Source: Fragilaria crotonensis (lineage: Eukaryota; Bacillariophyta; Fragilariophyceae; Fragilariales; Fragilariaceae). From it: 26,198 nt of DNA. Shown in pieces: positions 1-9,242 of the stretch. The notes under the pieces are model-generated. The model ran no database searches. It had not been told where the DNA came from and was given only the letters and a program-made list of their open reading frames with translations. The DNA lies in assembly GCA_022925895.1 (NCBI GenBank), contig JAKSYS010000775.1, positions 1 to 26,198 of the forward strand, given 5' to 3'. How positions within the stretch are numbered: position 1 is the stretch's first letter; every line of letters begins with the position of its first letter. The position numbers were made by a program, and so were the translations under genes.

Positions 1-740
1 ACTTCCAACATCCTCCGAGTACTAACTTAGCAGAATCACCACCTGAATGTCAAAATTCATTTTCATTTAGTGTAGCAATGAGCAAAATAGTTGTCCAACC
101 GATTCACTGTACATGTATTTACCATAACAATGTACTCGGAGTACTACTAGTACTCCGGTACTTGGGTGCACCAGGTTTTTATGTCGACGGAAACACTCAT
201 TTCAGATTGTTCTCAGTCATACTACTTTGTTGAGTACTGGAGTACTACCTACGTCCTAATGGGAACAGTATGAACGTACAAGTAGGTAACTACGATACGT
301 TGCATACAGTAGTAGTACAGTACCCCGTTCTAATACGTGGGTACTGCAAGACCGTCTTCGGACCAGTTCAATGCACGTATGATACAATAGCTATTAGCTA
401 CAGTAGTCTACCGGTACAGGTAGTGTGAGAAACGCGCATCTGTGGGCTTTTTGGGCGACGTTGAAGCAACGAGTAATTCTAAACACAGGATTTTCCGGAC
501 AAAACAACTTCAACTGAAATGTCCACTGGCGTGCCCGGGCCTGGGCGTAGTCTTCGAGATGTTTAGCTGGGGTCACTTGAATTCAACAGTCATTTACCGA
601 AGCTCTCTATCCTCAACCCAGTAAAAGCATATATATATATGTATAGATTCAGAGACTCGGGCAAGCATTGAATCAGTACTGGGAGTACGCCAGTACTCTG
701 AGTGCACGGTATGCGCATCCTTGGATTCAATGATAAGCGT
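1..740. other. Intergenic spacer rich in GTAC-centred palindromes
   Basis: No convincing coding region is visible; frames are short and show no family motif. The stretch contains several GGAGTACT or AGTACTCC words (near 135, 148 and 237) and related GTAC-centred inverted motifs, a short TA run near 632-641, and ends at the CTG target duplication of the transposon that follows. Confidence 0.6.
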
Positions 741-845
741 CTGAGCATCCCCACCCGATGCGTTACTTTTCCCAAATGGTCAAATAGCTCGACAATTATG
801 TCCGAAAATCCCACACCGGTAGGGCCTTTCTGTTATTTGACACCC

Positions 846-893
846 CTATTTCATACTTTGCGGAACAGATCTGTTCCGCAAAGTATGAAATAG
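846..893. repeat. Perfect 48-base palindrome
   Basis: The arms pair without a mismatch around the centre AGATCT (867-872), with no loop, and contain the word GCGGAACAG and its complement. Pairing fails at 845/894. It lies about 100 bases inside the left end of the 744-2203 transposon, upstream of the transposase remnant. It could be a subterminal structure or a head-to-head junction; neither is shown by the sequence. Confidence 0.9.
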
Positions 894-1076
894 TATGAAT
901 ATCATACTTTCTATGGTGACAAATATGTCACAATTCGAACGATTCGACTCAAGATGAATTGATCTGATTGGCTGCGCACTCGTCATTCACCCCATGATTC
1001 GCACTCCGCTCTTGGAGTACTCCAGCACTTTTTACTACGTAGTAATTTCGTGTTAACTCTTTTTTGTTTATGCGAG

Positions 1077-1625
1077 ATGGATATTTGGAACGACGGCGAT
1101 GACGAGGACGCCTTTGCTGACCTACTATTAGGCATTATCTCAGATGCACGAGAGGTCAGACAACGCAATGCTGAGGACCAAGGGGTGCCTGTGAAATTGG
1201 ACCACCCAGCAGTGGTGGTTCTCGCAAAGGAAAAGCACCTAATGTGGACCGCCGACGAGTTTTTTATTCACACCTGCTTTTCAAGGATTACTGGGAGAAT
1301 CGCCAGTTTACTCGTCTGATTACTTCAGGAGATTCTTAAGCTTCCCATTGGACTCTTTGATGAAATTGTGGAGAAGGTTGTTATCCATGACGACTATTTT
1401 CGTCAAAAATTGATGCTGCTGGAAGGATTGGATTGACCCCCTTCAAAAATTTGTTCAGCTGTTCGCCAACTCACATCGGGTGTTTCCTCCCAAGAACACG
1501 ATGACAAGTATCGAATGGCAGCATCAACAGGGCTTGAAGCGATGAAAGATTTTGCAATGCAGTTGTTTCTGTGTACTCTGTCAGTGCACTCCGACATCCA
1601 AATATAGAAGATATCAATAGCCAAT
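1077..1625 (+). pseudogene. PIF/Harbinger transposase, N-terminal fragment, frameshifted
   Basis: The first ATG at 1077 opens a frame beginning MDIWNDGDDEDAF that runs to a stop at 1317-1319. The homology then continues in other frames. Recognisable pieces are DYWENRQFTRL near 1287, LPIGLFDEIVEKVV near 1345 followed by HDDYFRQK, then SAVRQLTSGVSSQEHDDKYR, ASTGLEAMK, and finally SALRHPNIEDIN just before 1625. This order matches the N-terminal region of Harbinger-type (DDE_Tnp_4/plant transposon) transposases, which precedes the catalytic core. The DDE core is missing because the element is deleted from this point. At least two frameshifts and a stop after LEGLD make it non-functional. Assignment rests on recalled family motifs, not on an alignment. 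Confidence 0.7.
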
Positions 1626-1884
1626 GAACTTGTTGACGTCCGCCTGCAAAACCTTGTTGAAGCGGTTCTGCAGAGATGCACCACTTCGTGTGTTGACCCA
1701 CCTCGTCTCACAAAATCGACACGAATCTTCTCCCAGAAAGTTGCGGCATCCTGGTCTGTGCCGGTGGCTGCGTTGGTCGAGATATGCGTACGCCGTAGCC
1801 AGTATGACATCTTCTTCAGTCTTGAAGTTTGGAACGCCCTTTGGAACGTCGTGCTGTCACCACCAACTGTTCCTCTCCATTCAT
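1625..1884 (-). pseudogene. Myb/SANT-like accessory gene of PIF/Harbinger element, fragment
   Basis: On the minus strand an ATG at 1884 starts MNGEEQLVVTARRSKGR. After a frameshift the sequence reads KTEEDVILATAYAY, then STNAATGTDQDAATFWEKI with VDFVRRGG, and in a further frame SLQNRFNKVLQADVNKFIGY. Tryptophan-containing blocks of this kind ending in LQNRFNKVLQ resemble the trihelix/Myb-SANT-like second protein that PIF/Harbinger transposases use to reach the nucleus and bind their ends. The frame changes at least twice and the C-terminal half is absent, so this is a remnant. It abuts the inverted transposase fragment at about 1625. Confidence 0.62.
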
Positions 1885-2206
1885 GATGATGATTGTATCT
1901 AGTATGAGGGTGTTCAATGTGGGCCGACAAGGAGGGACAACAAGAACCACAACAGTATGGGAAAACAACAGAGATATGGAAAAAAAGTGCAATTGGGGTG
2001 TGGTGGGTGGTGGCCACGCCAAGGCTTGGACACGGAAGTATTTGCGTGCGCGTCATCACAACATCCGGGTGAATGTCATACATCTGATCGAATGATCCCC
2101 TCAACCGGTGCGAAAAGGATACCACCAAAATGTCCTAAATTGGTTTCTAAAGCAAAAAAAGGTATCCATGGACATAAAAAGTAACGCATCGGGTGGGGAT
2201 GCTCTG

Positions 2207-2556
2207 TTTTGATAATGTAGAAGTACTCTGAGCGTATGTAATAATGTGGTACTGTAGTACTTAAGTACAGTGTACGTATAGAACGATTGGTGATGTGAGA
2301 GATTACGTGCGCGTATCATACACTTATTACTTATACGGTAGAAACGTAGAAACTACCGGTAGGTCCATGTGCTGCACATAGACAAGGGAAGTGCGACCAA
2401 CTGTCATCCGCACCCTGGGTATTGTATGTAGGCTATGTAGTACATAGACATCAAACCGGAGACCGCAAGAAGTCGTTCGAGGTAGGAAGTACTCGCGAGT
2501 TGCCTATAATTGCGTTCTTAAATTAAAGACTACTCTAGGCAAGGCGACTGCGGGGC
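2207..2556. other. Intergenic spacer
   Basis: This is the sequence between the right target duplication of the first transposon and the stop codon of the transporter gene. It contains GTAC-rich motifs around 2221-2275 and one exact CTACCGGTAG palindrome at 2353-2362. No coding potential is seen. The part nearest 2556 should hold the 3' untranslated region of the minus-strand transporter gene. Confidence 0.5.
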
Positions 2557-3524
2557 CTAGGGATACTCTTCATTGGGGGTTGGCAATATATTGTCGTCGG
2601 GGTTTTGTTCATCGCGTGCAGGCTTGCCTCGGCGCTTCACAAGGAATGGCCAGTGACCGTTGATCCAACCTGGCGAATGGGCACCACCGACCAACGGGAA
2701 TTTGTTGGAAGTCCAATGTCCGAGAGGGATACGATCAGTCCCTTCACCGAAGACGTCATTGTATAGTTCGACGAAGGCCAACCAAAAGGCGTTTGCAGAC
2801 GTGAGTATTCCGACGTACCCTCCGACTTGATCTACTGTCTTGTTATCGACGCCAGCGCAAAGCAGTACGAGGGTCGTTGTGAGGAGGAAGAACAAACAAC
2901 AGATAGTTTTGTTCATCTTGAAAGTCAGCACCCAAAGCATGACCGTAAACAAAGCTACCAGAAAAAACATTGCCTGTATGGCCTTGTGGTTTGCTGGAGT
3001 AGCAGCTCCGTTGGACAGCAGAGAAACAATCTGCACCGTACCAATGGACATCCAGAAGCCACCGTACAGGCAAAACGCTGTGTACCCGAAGATGTTGTTC
3101 CTTCGTATCTCGCAAAGCCCCGCAATCAACTGTGTAGACGGTGTCGATTCGGCAAACAGAACGACGTTCAGAGTTTGGTACCATCAAGTTGATCGAAAAC
3201 GCAGTGCACAAGTTGACGTACCTGCACCAATCCACCGAAGAAAAGAGCGAAGCCCATCCCTACCGTGTCCACGCCTTCCAAATCTGCATCCTCCTCCCCG
3301 CTGATCCGAGTGTGCTTGATCATCAAGAGAGCAGTTGTCAAGCCGAATGCGATCAATCCAAGAGGAGCTGGGTTGGGTACAGGGGGATGCAAGTGTTCCG
3401 CCAAGTCCTTCACATTGTCTGCGAGGCGACTTATGGGCCTGTGTTCCTCAGGACCTGCCAGGCAGCGCTTCGTCGTACCGTTCGTGGGTTGTTCAAAATG
3501 CGTTTCAGGAATATCACCTGTCAT
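2557..3524 (-). CDS. GPR1/FUN34/YaaH family acetate-type transporter, two exons
   Basis: Predicted membrane transporter of the AceTr family, which moves acetate or succinate with protons, and in some members ammonium. Exon 1 (3222-3524) and exon 2 (2557-3129) are separated by a 92-base intron (3130-3221) with donor GTACGT and acceptor CTACACAG; joined they give 291 residues. The family signature NPAPLGL lies at residues 51-57 at the start of the first membrane segment. A second hallmark follows the splice junction: [15 protein letters not shown]. Six hydrophobic segments are visible in total. I chose the ATG at 3524 because it precedes a typical hydrophilic N-terminus; the upstream open frame contains the tandem repeat at 3636-3815 and is probably leader. 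The stop is TAG. Substrate cannot be fixed from sequence; plasma membrane or an organelle are both possible. Family assignment is secure. Confidence 0.9.
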
Positions 3525-3635
3525 GATCAACTGCTTTTGAAGTGAGTTTGTTGTATGATGAATTTTATGTTTTACTTTTGCCCTGCTCCATCTCTCGACA
3601 TGGGAGAACTTTCGAAATGCGAACCCCTCCAATAG

Positions 3636-3815
3636 TTCGCATTCGGTGCCTGTTAACGAGCATTCCTGTGCTCCATCTCTCCCATTGTTTCGATGGTTAT
3701 GTTTTGAGTTCTTCTTGAAGTTCGCATTGCCACCTTTAACGAGCATTCCTGTGCCATACGTCTCCCCCCATAGTTTCGATGTTCATGTTTTGAGTTCTTC
3801 AAGTTCGCATTGCCT
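3636..3815. repeat. Tandem duplication, units of 85 and 83 bases plus partial third
   Basis: Unit 1 (3636-3720) and unit 2 (3721-3803) both begin TTCGCATT and share AACGAGCATTCCTGTG, GTTTCGATG and ATGTTTTGAGTTCTTC; a third copy starts at 3804 and breaks off after about 12 bases. Differences include small indels and substitutions. It lies 110-290 bases upstream of the transporter start, in the presumed promoter or leader of that minus-strand gene. Confidence 0.85.
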
Positions 3816-4087
3816 GTCGATTGAGCAGTACATACGTGGAACAATACGACATGGACATACGATGCAATATGATTGGTATACTCTAGGCACTCGAGTCTCG
3901 AGAACACCGATTGTATCATATACATATGAATATATTAGAAAGGTGTTTCTGCGTGGCATTCCCGAAATTAGATATGACTAGTGGGTAGTACCTCCCAATT
4001 GGTCGGACTTTTGGAATACGTGTACGGTATGGGTTGTGCACGGTTGTGTGTACTGTTTGTACAGTTCAGTACTATACGCAAGTAGTG

Positions 4088-4129
4088 CAGTACCCCAGAG
4101 TGGTCATACTCCGTAACAGACGCACGCAC
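4088..4129 (+). repeat. Dispersed repeat, partial copy
   Basis: This copy begins CAGTACCCCAGAGTGG and follows the other two copies in the window for about 42 bases, through TCATACTCCGTAACAGACG and a CGCA run, before diverging. It has the same orientation as the copy at 4238 and is opposite to the copy at 24229-24309. Confidence 0.8.
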
Positions 4130-4237
4130 TGACGCAACTACGTATATGCAAATCTTACTGACATCGCTTACGGAGTACTCCAGTATGCATGTATGACATA
4201 TATCATACTCCGAGTATGAGACAGTATTCATTTGATC

Positions 4238-4318
4238 CAGTACCCCAGAGTGGTCATACTCCGTAACAGACGGACGCACGCACGCACACACGCACACAAT
4301 TAATTTATAATATAGTAG
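4238..4318 (+). repeat. Dispersed 81-base repeat, left copy
   Basis: The copy runs from CAGTACCCCAGAGTGG through a CGCA/CACA microsatellite to AATTAATTTATAATATAGTAG. The reverse complement of 24229-24309 has the same length and matches except for a few bases in the CGCA/GGAC tract. Both copies end sharply at CAG on one side. No matching short duplication flanks the pair, so they are probably independent insertions or the shared end of a repeat family. Confidence 0.85.
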
Positions 4319-4600
4319 GATATACTACTCTACGGTAGAGTCTTATCTGCAAGACACACAGTATGTACCTGGTACCTGGTACCTGGTACAAGTACATCTA
4401 TCTCTACCTCGAGTACAAGTACTCAAGTGTTTCTCATTCGAACACACCAGTACTACCGAAAGAGAGTACAATACCAGGTACAAGTACTAGTACCGCTGCA
4501 GTAGTTTAGCGTTTAGCGCTCAACTTCAAAATAAAAAATCGAAACCACCAAGTCCTTGTCTATCATGATGATAATCACCCGACAAGGATCCAACTCCCTT

Positions 4601-5513
4601 AACCCATGATCGGCTATGTATAATTGATGCCTTCTGTCGTTCGCTGTTCACACTACTGATTCGTACGATGGACTCGTCTCATCTCATTCACATTCCACCG
4701 TCATTCCAAAGGTTGTTTCTTTGCATCACCGAATGACCGTGATATTCATGGAGATATGATTCCAGCCTTTCAGATCTTCTCCTACATCGTTTGTAAGGTC
4801 CGCAACGACGTTCGTTGATTCATCATTGTTGGGGCTGCTTTCTTGGATTCCTTCTCGTTTTCCAGTTGGCATATTTGCATGAGCCTTTCCCGTTCTCAGT
4901 AGTGAATGTCGTACCGTCGTACCTCTCCCTTCCAAGCGAAATTCGCCGCAGCAAAAGCGGGACAACAGATCTACCCAGAATTTCTGGTGTTGAACAGCAT
5001 TACATATTTGAGCCGAGTGGATACGCTTGTGTTTCAGCGTTTTCGATCATTGCTGATTGTTTCTGCGTCGTCTATGTTGTCAAGGAACAGCCGTCTCTGG
5101 AACGCTGGTCCCAAATTCAATCATGTACGTGGATACCACTGTAAGGACGCAGCAGCTCGTGCCTATGCATAAGATACATATCAAACTAAATGCCACCCCA
5201 GAGGCGACAAGACCAACACATTAAGGTTGTGAAAGTGCATGGCTCGTAAGACGTCGTCACATGTGCAGAAACCTCGATTGGGATGCGATCAATAAACACA
5301 AAACAGCGAGTTCCATCCTAACAGAAGATGCCGCTCTAAACGGCGCTAGCGATAGCGATGGAAGCGTCAGTTGCATGAACCTTCCACTGCCGTTGTGCTG
5401 ACCCTCCGAGTTGGTCCTTTCTTCCCTGCGCTGGAGGCACGACAATGTTGGTTCGGGAAGCCGTGGTATTTCTTATCTGCTCACATCGAGACCGCGCATA
5501 CTATTAGAACAAT
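4601..5513. other. Unassigned region, possible gene remnant
   Basis: Composition is more gene-like than in the surrounding spacers, and both strands have moderate frames: plus-strand frames at 4815-5144 and 4906-5172, minus-strand frames at 4726-4965 and 5257-5445. None carries a motif that I recognise, and no single frame continues across the region. It may be the 5' part of the gene hinted at by 5514-5954, or an eroded gene. Confidence 0.3.
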
Positions 5514-5954
5514 ATGCCACGAAGGCTTGAAGTGACCTTTCGGCTCCATTCGAAGGTACACAGACAGTGGTGTCGATTGCGAAATGACATGGGAATGACG
5601 CTCGCAAAGGCATCGATTGGTTCAATCGGTGTCATTCAATCCCCCCTTCATTCAGGTCTCGCAAAGGAGTTTTGTAGCTGGCTTGCCGAATTACAATAAC
5701 AACAGATTGAAACCATGCAACGGCGCCTTGGTTCCTCAGACATCAAGTTTCTTCACCATGTGGAGGCTTTGTGGGGTGATTTGATCAAAGATTACGATTC
5801 GGTACCTAACAGTGACAATTGGAACGGAATTACATCTCTTGAACTTGAGCTTGTAGACCACTTGGACACGTCAGGTATGTGTATTGATGAAAGAGTTAGA
5901 ATTGGTGACAGAATTGTCAAGCTTGACAAGCACACGGAGGTGGGGCTTATTTGA
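5514..5954 (+). pseudogene. Possible gene of unknown function with one in-frame TAA
   Basis: A single frame runs from the ATG at 5514 to the stop at 5952-5954, interrupted only by a TAA at 5697-5699. Across the TAA the protein stays coherent: WLAELQ before it and QQIETMQRRLGSSDIKFLHH after it look like one amphipathic helix. It then continues with VEALWGDLIKDYDSV and ITSLELELVDHLD, an acidic, helix-rich segment. I do not recognise the family. Surrounding codons are glutamine CAA/CAG, so a single C-to-T change would explain the stop. TAA is used as a genuine terminator elsewhere in this window (AP-4 neighbour gene and transposase), so recoding is unlikely. It could be a pseudogene, a sequencing error, or two small ORFs. 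Confidence 0.3.
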
Positions 5955-6147
5955 GGATGGGAAGTGGCGGATGGGTTCTTGTCCAAGGAGTCGAAAACTC
6001 GGGCAAACATATACGATTATTTCTCGTTTACGTGATTTTATAGCGGCACCACAAACTTAGTCACGACACTTGAATATCCCTACTTGTAGGTGCGAGGACG
6101 ATGTATACCTATGTGTATCTTAACATGACAATGTACTTGTACCTGCT

Positions 6148-6858
6148 CTACGTAGTGAAAAACAATTTAACGAGTCCCTTGAGGTACAGCATGATCTCTT
6201 TTGGACCGAGTTTGCTCTCGCCATAGATCCGATCGACGAAGGTTATGGGAACCTCCGCAATTGTCATATTATCTTTTCTTGCCCTGACAGCAATTTCCAT
6301 CTGAAAGGCATAGCCCGTGCAAGTAATCCTAGGCAAGATCTCCTCTAGCGCCTGCCGACGATACAATCGGAAGCTGCCAGTCAGGTCTGACACTTTAGGG
6401 TTCAGCAAAAAGTCGGCCAAAAAGTTTGCCGTTCTTGACGTTAACTTTCGAAACAAATCCCACCCATACACGCCTCCGCCCTGAATGTACCTCGTTCCTG
6501 TCACAATGTCAACCTTGTCAGCGTCCATCTTCTTGACCATCTCTGGGATAAACTTGGGATGATGAGACAGATCAGCATCCATGAGAATGATGCGATCTCC
6601 TTTTGCAACTTTGAGGCCAGCAGAGTACGCCGTACCAAGGCCAAGCTTGCCCTTGCGAGATACAATAGCAACCTTTTCTTCGCCAAAGGACTTCTGAATG
6701 GCTTGCGCCACGGCCAAGGTCCCATCTGGACTGGAGTCGTCGACTATGACCACTTCATACTTCAAAGAAGCTTGGCATAGATACTTGTCGATTAAGTAGA
6801 AGATAATGGGCAAGTTCTCGCGTTCGTTGTACGTCGGAAGGATAACAGAATACAGCAT
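6148..6858 (-). CDS. DPM1: Dolichol-phosphate mannosyltransferase catalytic subunit
   Basis: Family 2 glycosyltransferase that transfers mannose from GDP-mannose to dolichol phosphate on the cytosolic face of the endoplasmic reticulum, supplying mannose for N-glycans, GPI anchors and O- or C-mannosylation. The frame is 236 residues without introns and starts at the ATG directly before [15 protein letters not shown]. Seen motifs: nucleotide-binding [12 protein letters not shown] (36-47), [10 protein letters not shown] (69-78), the metal-binding DADLSHHP (94-101), VTGTRY, and the conserved tail segment [16 protein letters not shown]. There is no C-terminal membrane anchor, so it is of the short human-like type, which works with small DPM2/DPM3-type membrane subunits; none is visible nearby. 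The stop is TAG. Length and motif order are complete. Confidence 0.96.
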   Translation of the reverse strand: MLYSVILPTYNERENLPIIFYLIDKYLCQASLKYEVVIVDDSSPDGTLAVAQAIQKSFGEEKVAIVSRKGKLGLGTAYSAGLKVAKGDRIILMDADLSHHPKFIPEMVKKMDADKVDIVTGTRYIQGGGVYGWDLFRKLTSRTANFLADFLLNPKVSDLTGSFRLYRRQALEEILPRITCTGYAFQMEIAVRARKDNMTIAEVPITFVDRIYGESKLGPKEIMLYLKGLVKLFFTT

Positions 6859-7700
6859 CGTCGACCGTTTGCAAGGATCGTGTGGACAGCTGTGAACTGC
6901 GAACTGCGACCTGCGACCTGCGACTGGTATCCTGCATCCCGCTAACTTCGAGTGAAATAGGCTGCGAAACTGGCGAGGAATGGCACTCTACAGTACTACT
7001 ACTACCGGTAGTAATGGTAGGGATAGAGTTTTATTTATCTATACAGACATGTACTGGAGTACTGGAGTACAAGGTATACAACGTACTGTACTTATAATTT
7101 TCATGAAGCAAGAATAAATCAACCGTGTAGGGCACATAGTACCGTAGTACTCTAGCGAATATGATACTGGTATGGAATCATTGTTCTCGGAGTACCAAGC
7201 TACACTGAACGCCACACAGAACATGCACTCACATCTCGCATAGTATTTGTACGTCCGGTATTATAGGCTAGTAGTGATGCCGGTGGTTTTTGTAGACTGT
7301 AGACTGTGAGGTCCGGTCTCAGGATTCCGGATGCATTGGCACTCGGCAATCGGCAAGCCCTCGTACTCGTACTCGGAGTACAGGTACCGTACATGTTACG
7401 TGTACGTCGTACCCTTGGCCTATGCATACATACAAAAGAAAGGTACTTGTACTGTGATAGTAGTCCTTTTTAATTCCACTCTCAGTACCACCACGTGATA
7501 AGGGGTCGTGATGTCGTGCATTCAAGTGTTGCTCGATTACAGGTCGTACGGTTTATTGCCTACTGTGCTACGGCTACGGAGTTCTAAGTACATACTCCAG
7601 TACAGTATTTTTAACGTGAAGAATAAAACGAAATCTATGGCGGACTCTGAACGCTGACTATCCGGATAGATGTTGTTATCAATTAGCTTACATTGCAGTT
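6859..7700. other. Intergenic spacer upstream of DPM1
   Basis: The first part should contain the DPM1 promoter. It includes short direct repeats of the word GCGACCT/GCGAACT around 6893-6925, an exact CTACCGGTAG palindrome at 7002-7011, a doubled GGAGTACT-type motif at 7050-7072 and other GTAC-rich motifs to about 7600. No coding region is supported. Confidence 0.5.
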
Positions 7701-8572
7701 TACCTTTACCTTTGATGATTGCTCACCACAACCCAACAAGTAGCAACTAAACATCTCTAGATGTGGCCATTTCACTCAATTGCAGTCCTTAGGCAGGGTA
7801 GCCATGGCAATTCAAGTTTGCAGCTTGTGATGACGCCCCATCTCCTTGATGGCATTCCAACAACATCACCAACCAGCATGCCTGTAAACCAGTCCTATGC
7901 AGTCCTGACAGTATGCCCAGCAATGATAACATACCAACAAAACTTCGGAGAACAGCCGTACAACCATTCCAAATTACTGATGCCTTTGCCATCACAACAA
8001 CCAGCAATCCACGGTTGCTCTGACAGAGAAGTCCACCATTTACCTGGCATCTCCATCAATACTTGCTTCTTGTTGTTGGGTATGTTGTTGAGACTGCATA
8101 CGTGAGCTGCTGGTTTGTGGGCGGCGGATTGGTTGCACCAACTTTGATGCCGCCAGCCAACATCTTGCTCAATGCTTCCAATGCAACCAATGGACCAACC
8201 AGCCTGAAAACCACTTCATTCTTACAAACCAGTACGTCCATGACTTCTCCAATGAAGCCTCCGTAAACAGCGCAAAACATGTTGTTGACAGGCCTGCAGT
8301 TGCCTCAAGCAACCCATGCACCAACATAGATGCCGACCAACATCTTAACTCGGATTCCATCTACTAACCAAGGCAGCAATTCATCATGACCTCAGCCACC
8401 ATCAAACTAAACAGCATCCCAAAAACATCCCAACAGGGTGGTTGTTGTATTCAACAAGATCAGTTGCTTATGACAATGAGGGTGATGATGCAGATGATGA
8501 CAGTGGTGCCAATATAATCCTTTATGATCGGAGTACTGTGAACAAAATGCGCGTAGGATGTTGAGATCCAGT
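7701..8572. other. Unassigned region left of the second transposon
   Basis: A plus-strand frame (7761-8105) and minus-strand frames (7789-8007, 8056-8280) are open, but none shows a recognisable domain. The sequence is rich in CAAC/CATC words and looks like eroded coding or repeat DNA. I cannot assign it. Confidence 0.3.
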
Positions 8573-8630
8573 ACAAGTGGAATAGTGGATTTTTAATAGG
8601 AGGCTCTACGAAGGAAAAAATCCACTCTCA
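8573..8630. repeat. Left half of a short inverted repeat that was split by the transposon
   Basis: ACAAGTGG at 8573-8580 pairs with CCACTTGT at 13417-13424 beyond the transposon. Within the left part, AGTGGATTTTT (from 8584) pairs with AAAAAATCCACT just before the insertion point. With the transposon and one TCA copy removed, the site is a nested hairpin of roughly 70 bases, probably a small older MITE-like unit used as target. Confidence 0.55.
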
Positions 8631-8784
8631 GGCCCACCCTTATACGAAACATAAACAAAAACAAAATTCATAATTACTCCGCGTTTCCCCCTGTTTTGTC
8701 GCATTTGCCCTCCTTATCCACAACAAAAACAATAACGAAAAACATATTTTTCCTGTCGGACCATGAAACATAACCCATTGCTGG

Positions 8785-8805
8785 CAGAAGTGAAAACCAC
8801 TTCTG
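8785..8805. repeat. Subterminal hairpin of the transposon
   Basis: CAGAAGTG and CACTTCTG are separated by the five bases AAAAC, giving an 8-base-pair stem. It lies about 155 bases inside the left end, between two similar words CTGTCGGACC and CTGTCGGTCC. Subterminal structures of this kind can be transposase or accessory protein binding sites; no proof here. Confidence 0.4.
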
Positions 8806-8986
8806 TCGGTCCAAAAAGATTGAACAGAAAAGTTAGATTCCTATCATATGATTTTTAAGCAATCATGCAAACCTTGGATTCCATCTCACGTACGTGTATC
8901 TCCGTACCCTTGTGTGGTACTCCGATACTCATACATCATACATCATATATCATATGACATACTACTCATTATATTTCGCGATGAAT

Positions 8987-9010
8987 GTTGATCAATGATC
9001 AACGTATAAA
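8987..9010 (+). promoter_or_regulatory. Candidate promoter of the transposase gene
   Basis: A 17-base odd palindrome (GTTGATCA, one A, TGATCAAC) at 8987-9003 is followed directly by TATAAA at 9005-9010, about 233 bases before the transposase ATG. The pairing of a symmetric site with a TATA-like box suggests a promoter or operator-like element; this is inference from position only. Confidence 0.35.
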
Positions 9011-9242
9011 TCAGAGCGTTTGACAGATCGAGAACGATGCTAGGTTGACTCATCATATGCAGGATGAAGGATGAGATGAGCAGGTTTCGAAGATTCAGCG
9101 AGGAAACAAGCGACGATTTTTAAGCGATGAGCAAGCAACCGCAAGGAACAAGAGATTACGTTCTCACTTTCCAGAAACTGTTTTATCGGCAGCACTTCTT
9201 TTTCTATTTCTTCCAAATCCCTCAACCTCCTTCATTTCCATC

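Larger units (their letters stand above)
744..2203. mobile_element. PIF/Harbinger-type transposon, deletion derivative with CTG target duplication
   Basis: A perfect 27-base terminal inverted repeat is seen at 744-770 (starting AGCATCCCCACCC) and 2177-2203. The three bases CTG occur immediately outside both ends (741-743 and 2204-2206). CTG fits the CWG target preference known for PIF-type elements. Inside, a broken transposase fragment reads rightward from 1077 and a broken Myb/SANT-like accessory fragment reads leftward from about 1884; they meet near 1625. This convergent layout matches the longer element at 8631-13410, but the terminal sequences differ, so it is another family. The element appears to have lost the C-terminal halves of both genes by internal deletion and would need proteins supplied in trans. 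It also contains a 48-base perfect palindrome near its left end. Confidence 0.88.
3816..4600. other. Intergenic repeat-rich spacer
   Basis: No gene is visible. The stretch holds two direct copies of a repeat starting CAGTACCCCAGAGTGG (listed separately), a palindromic CTCGAG region near 3889-3901, three TACCTGG units at 4366-4386, and many GTAC-centred short inverted motifs up to about 4500. Confidence 0.55.

Noticed and set aside
1403..2128. A 241-codon minus-strand ORF inside the first transposon as one protein
   Set aside because: It is a chimera: its first part overlaps the accessory-gene remnant in shifting frames and its last part is the antisense of the transposase remnant.
3168..3746. 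Longer N-terminus for the transporter starting at 3746
   Set aside because: The upstream extension is encoded by the tandem repeat and reads as low-quality protein; the ATG at 3524 gives a normal family N-terminus.
5697..5699. Reassignment of TAA to glutamine (also suggested by the TAA at 17692-17694)
   Set aside because: TAA terminates the transposase, the accessory ORF and the chromatin gene in this window, so a recoded TAA is not credible.
7761..8105. A 114-codon ORF as a real gene
   Set aside because: No domain is recognisable, overlapping minus-strand frames are equally open, and composition suggests eroded repeat DNA.
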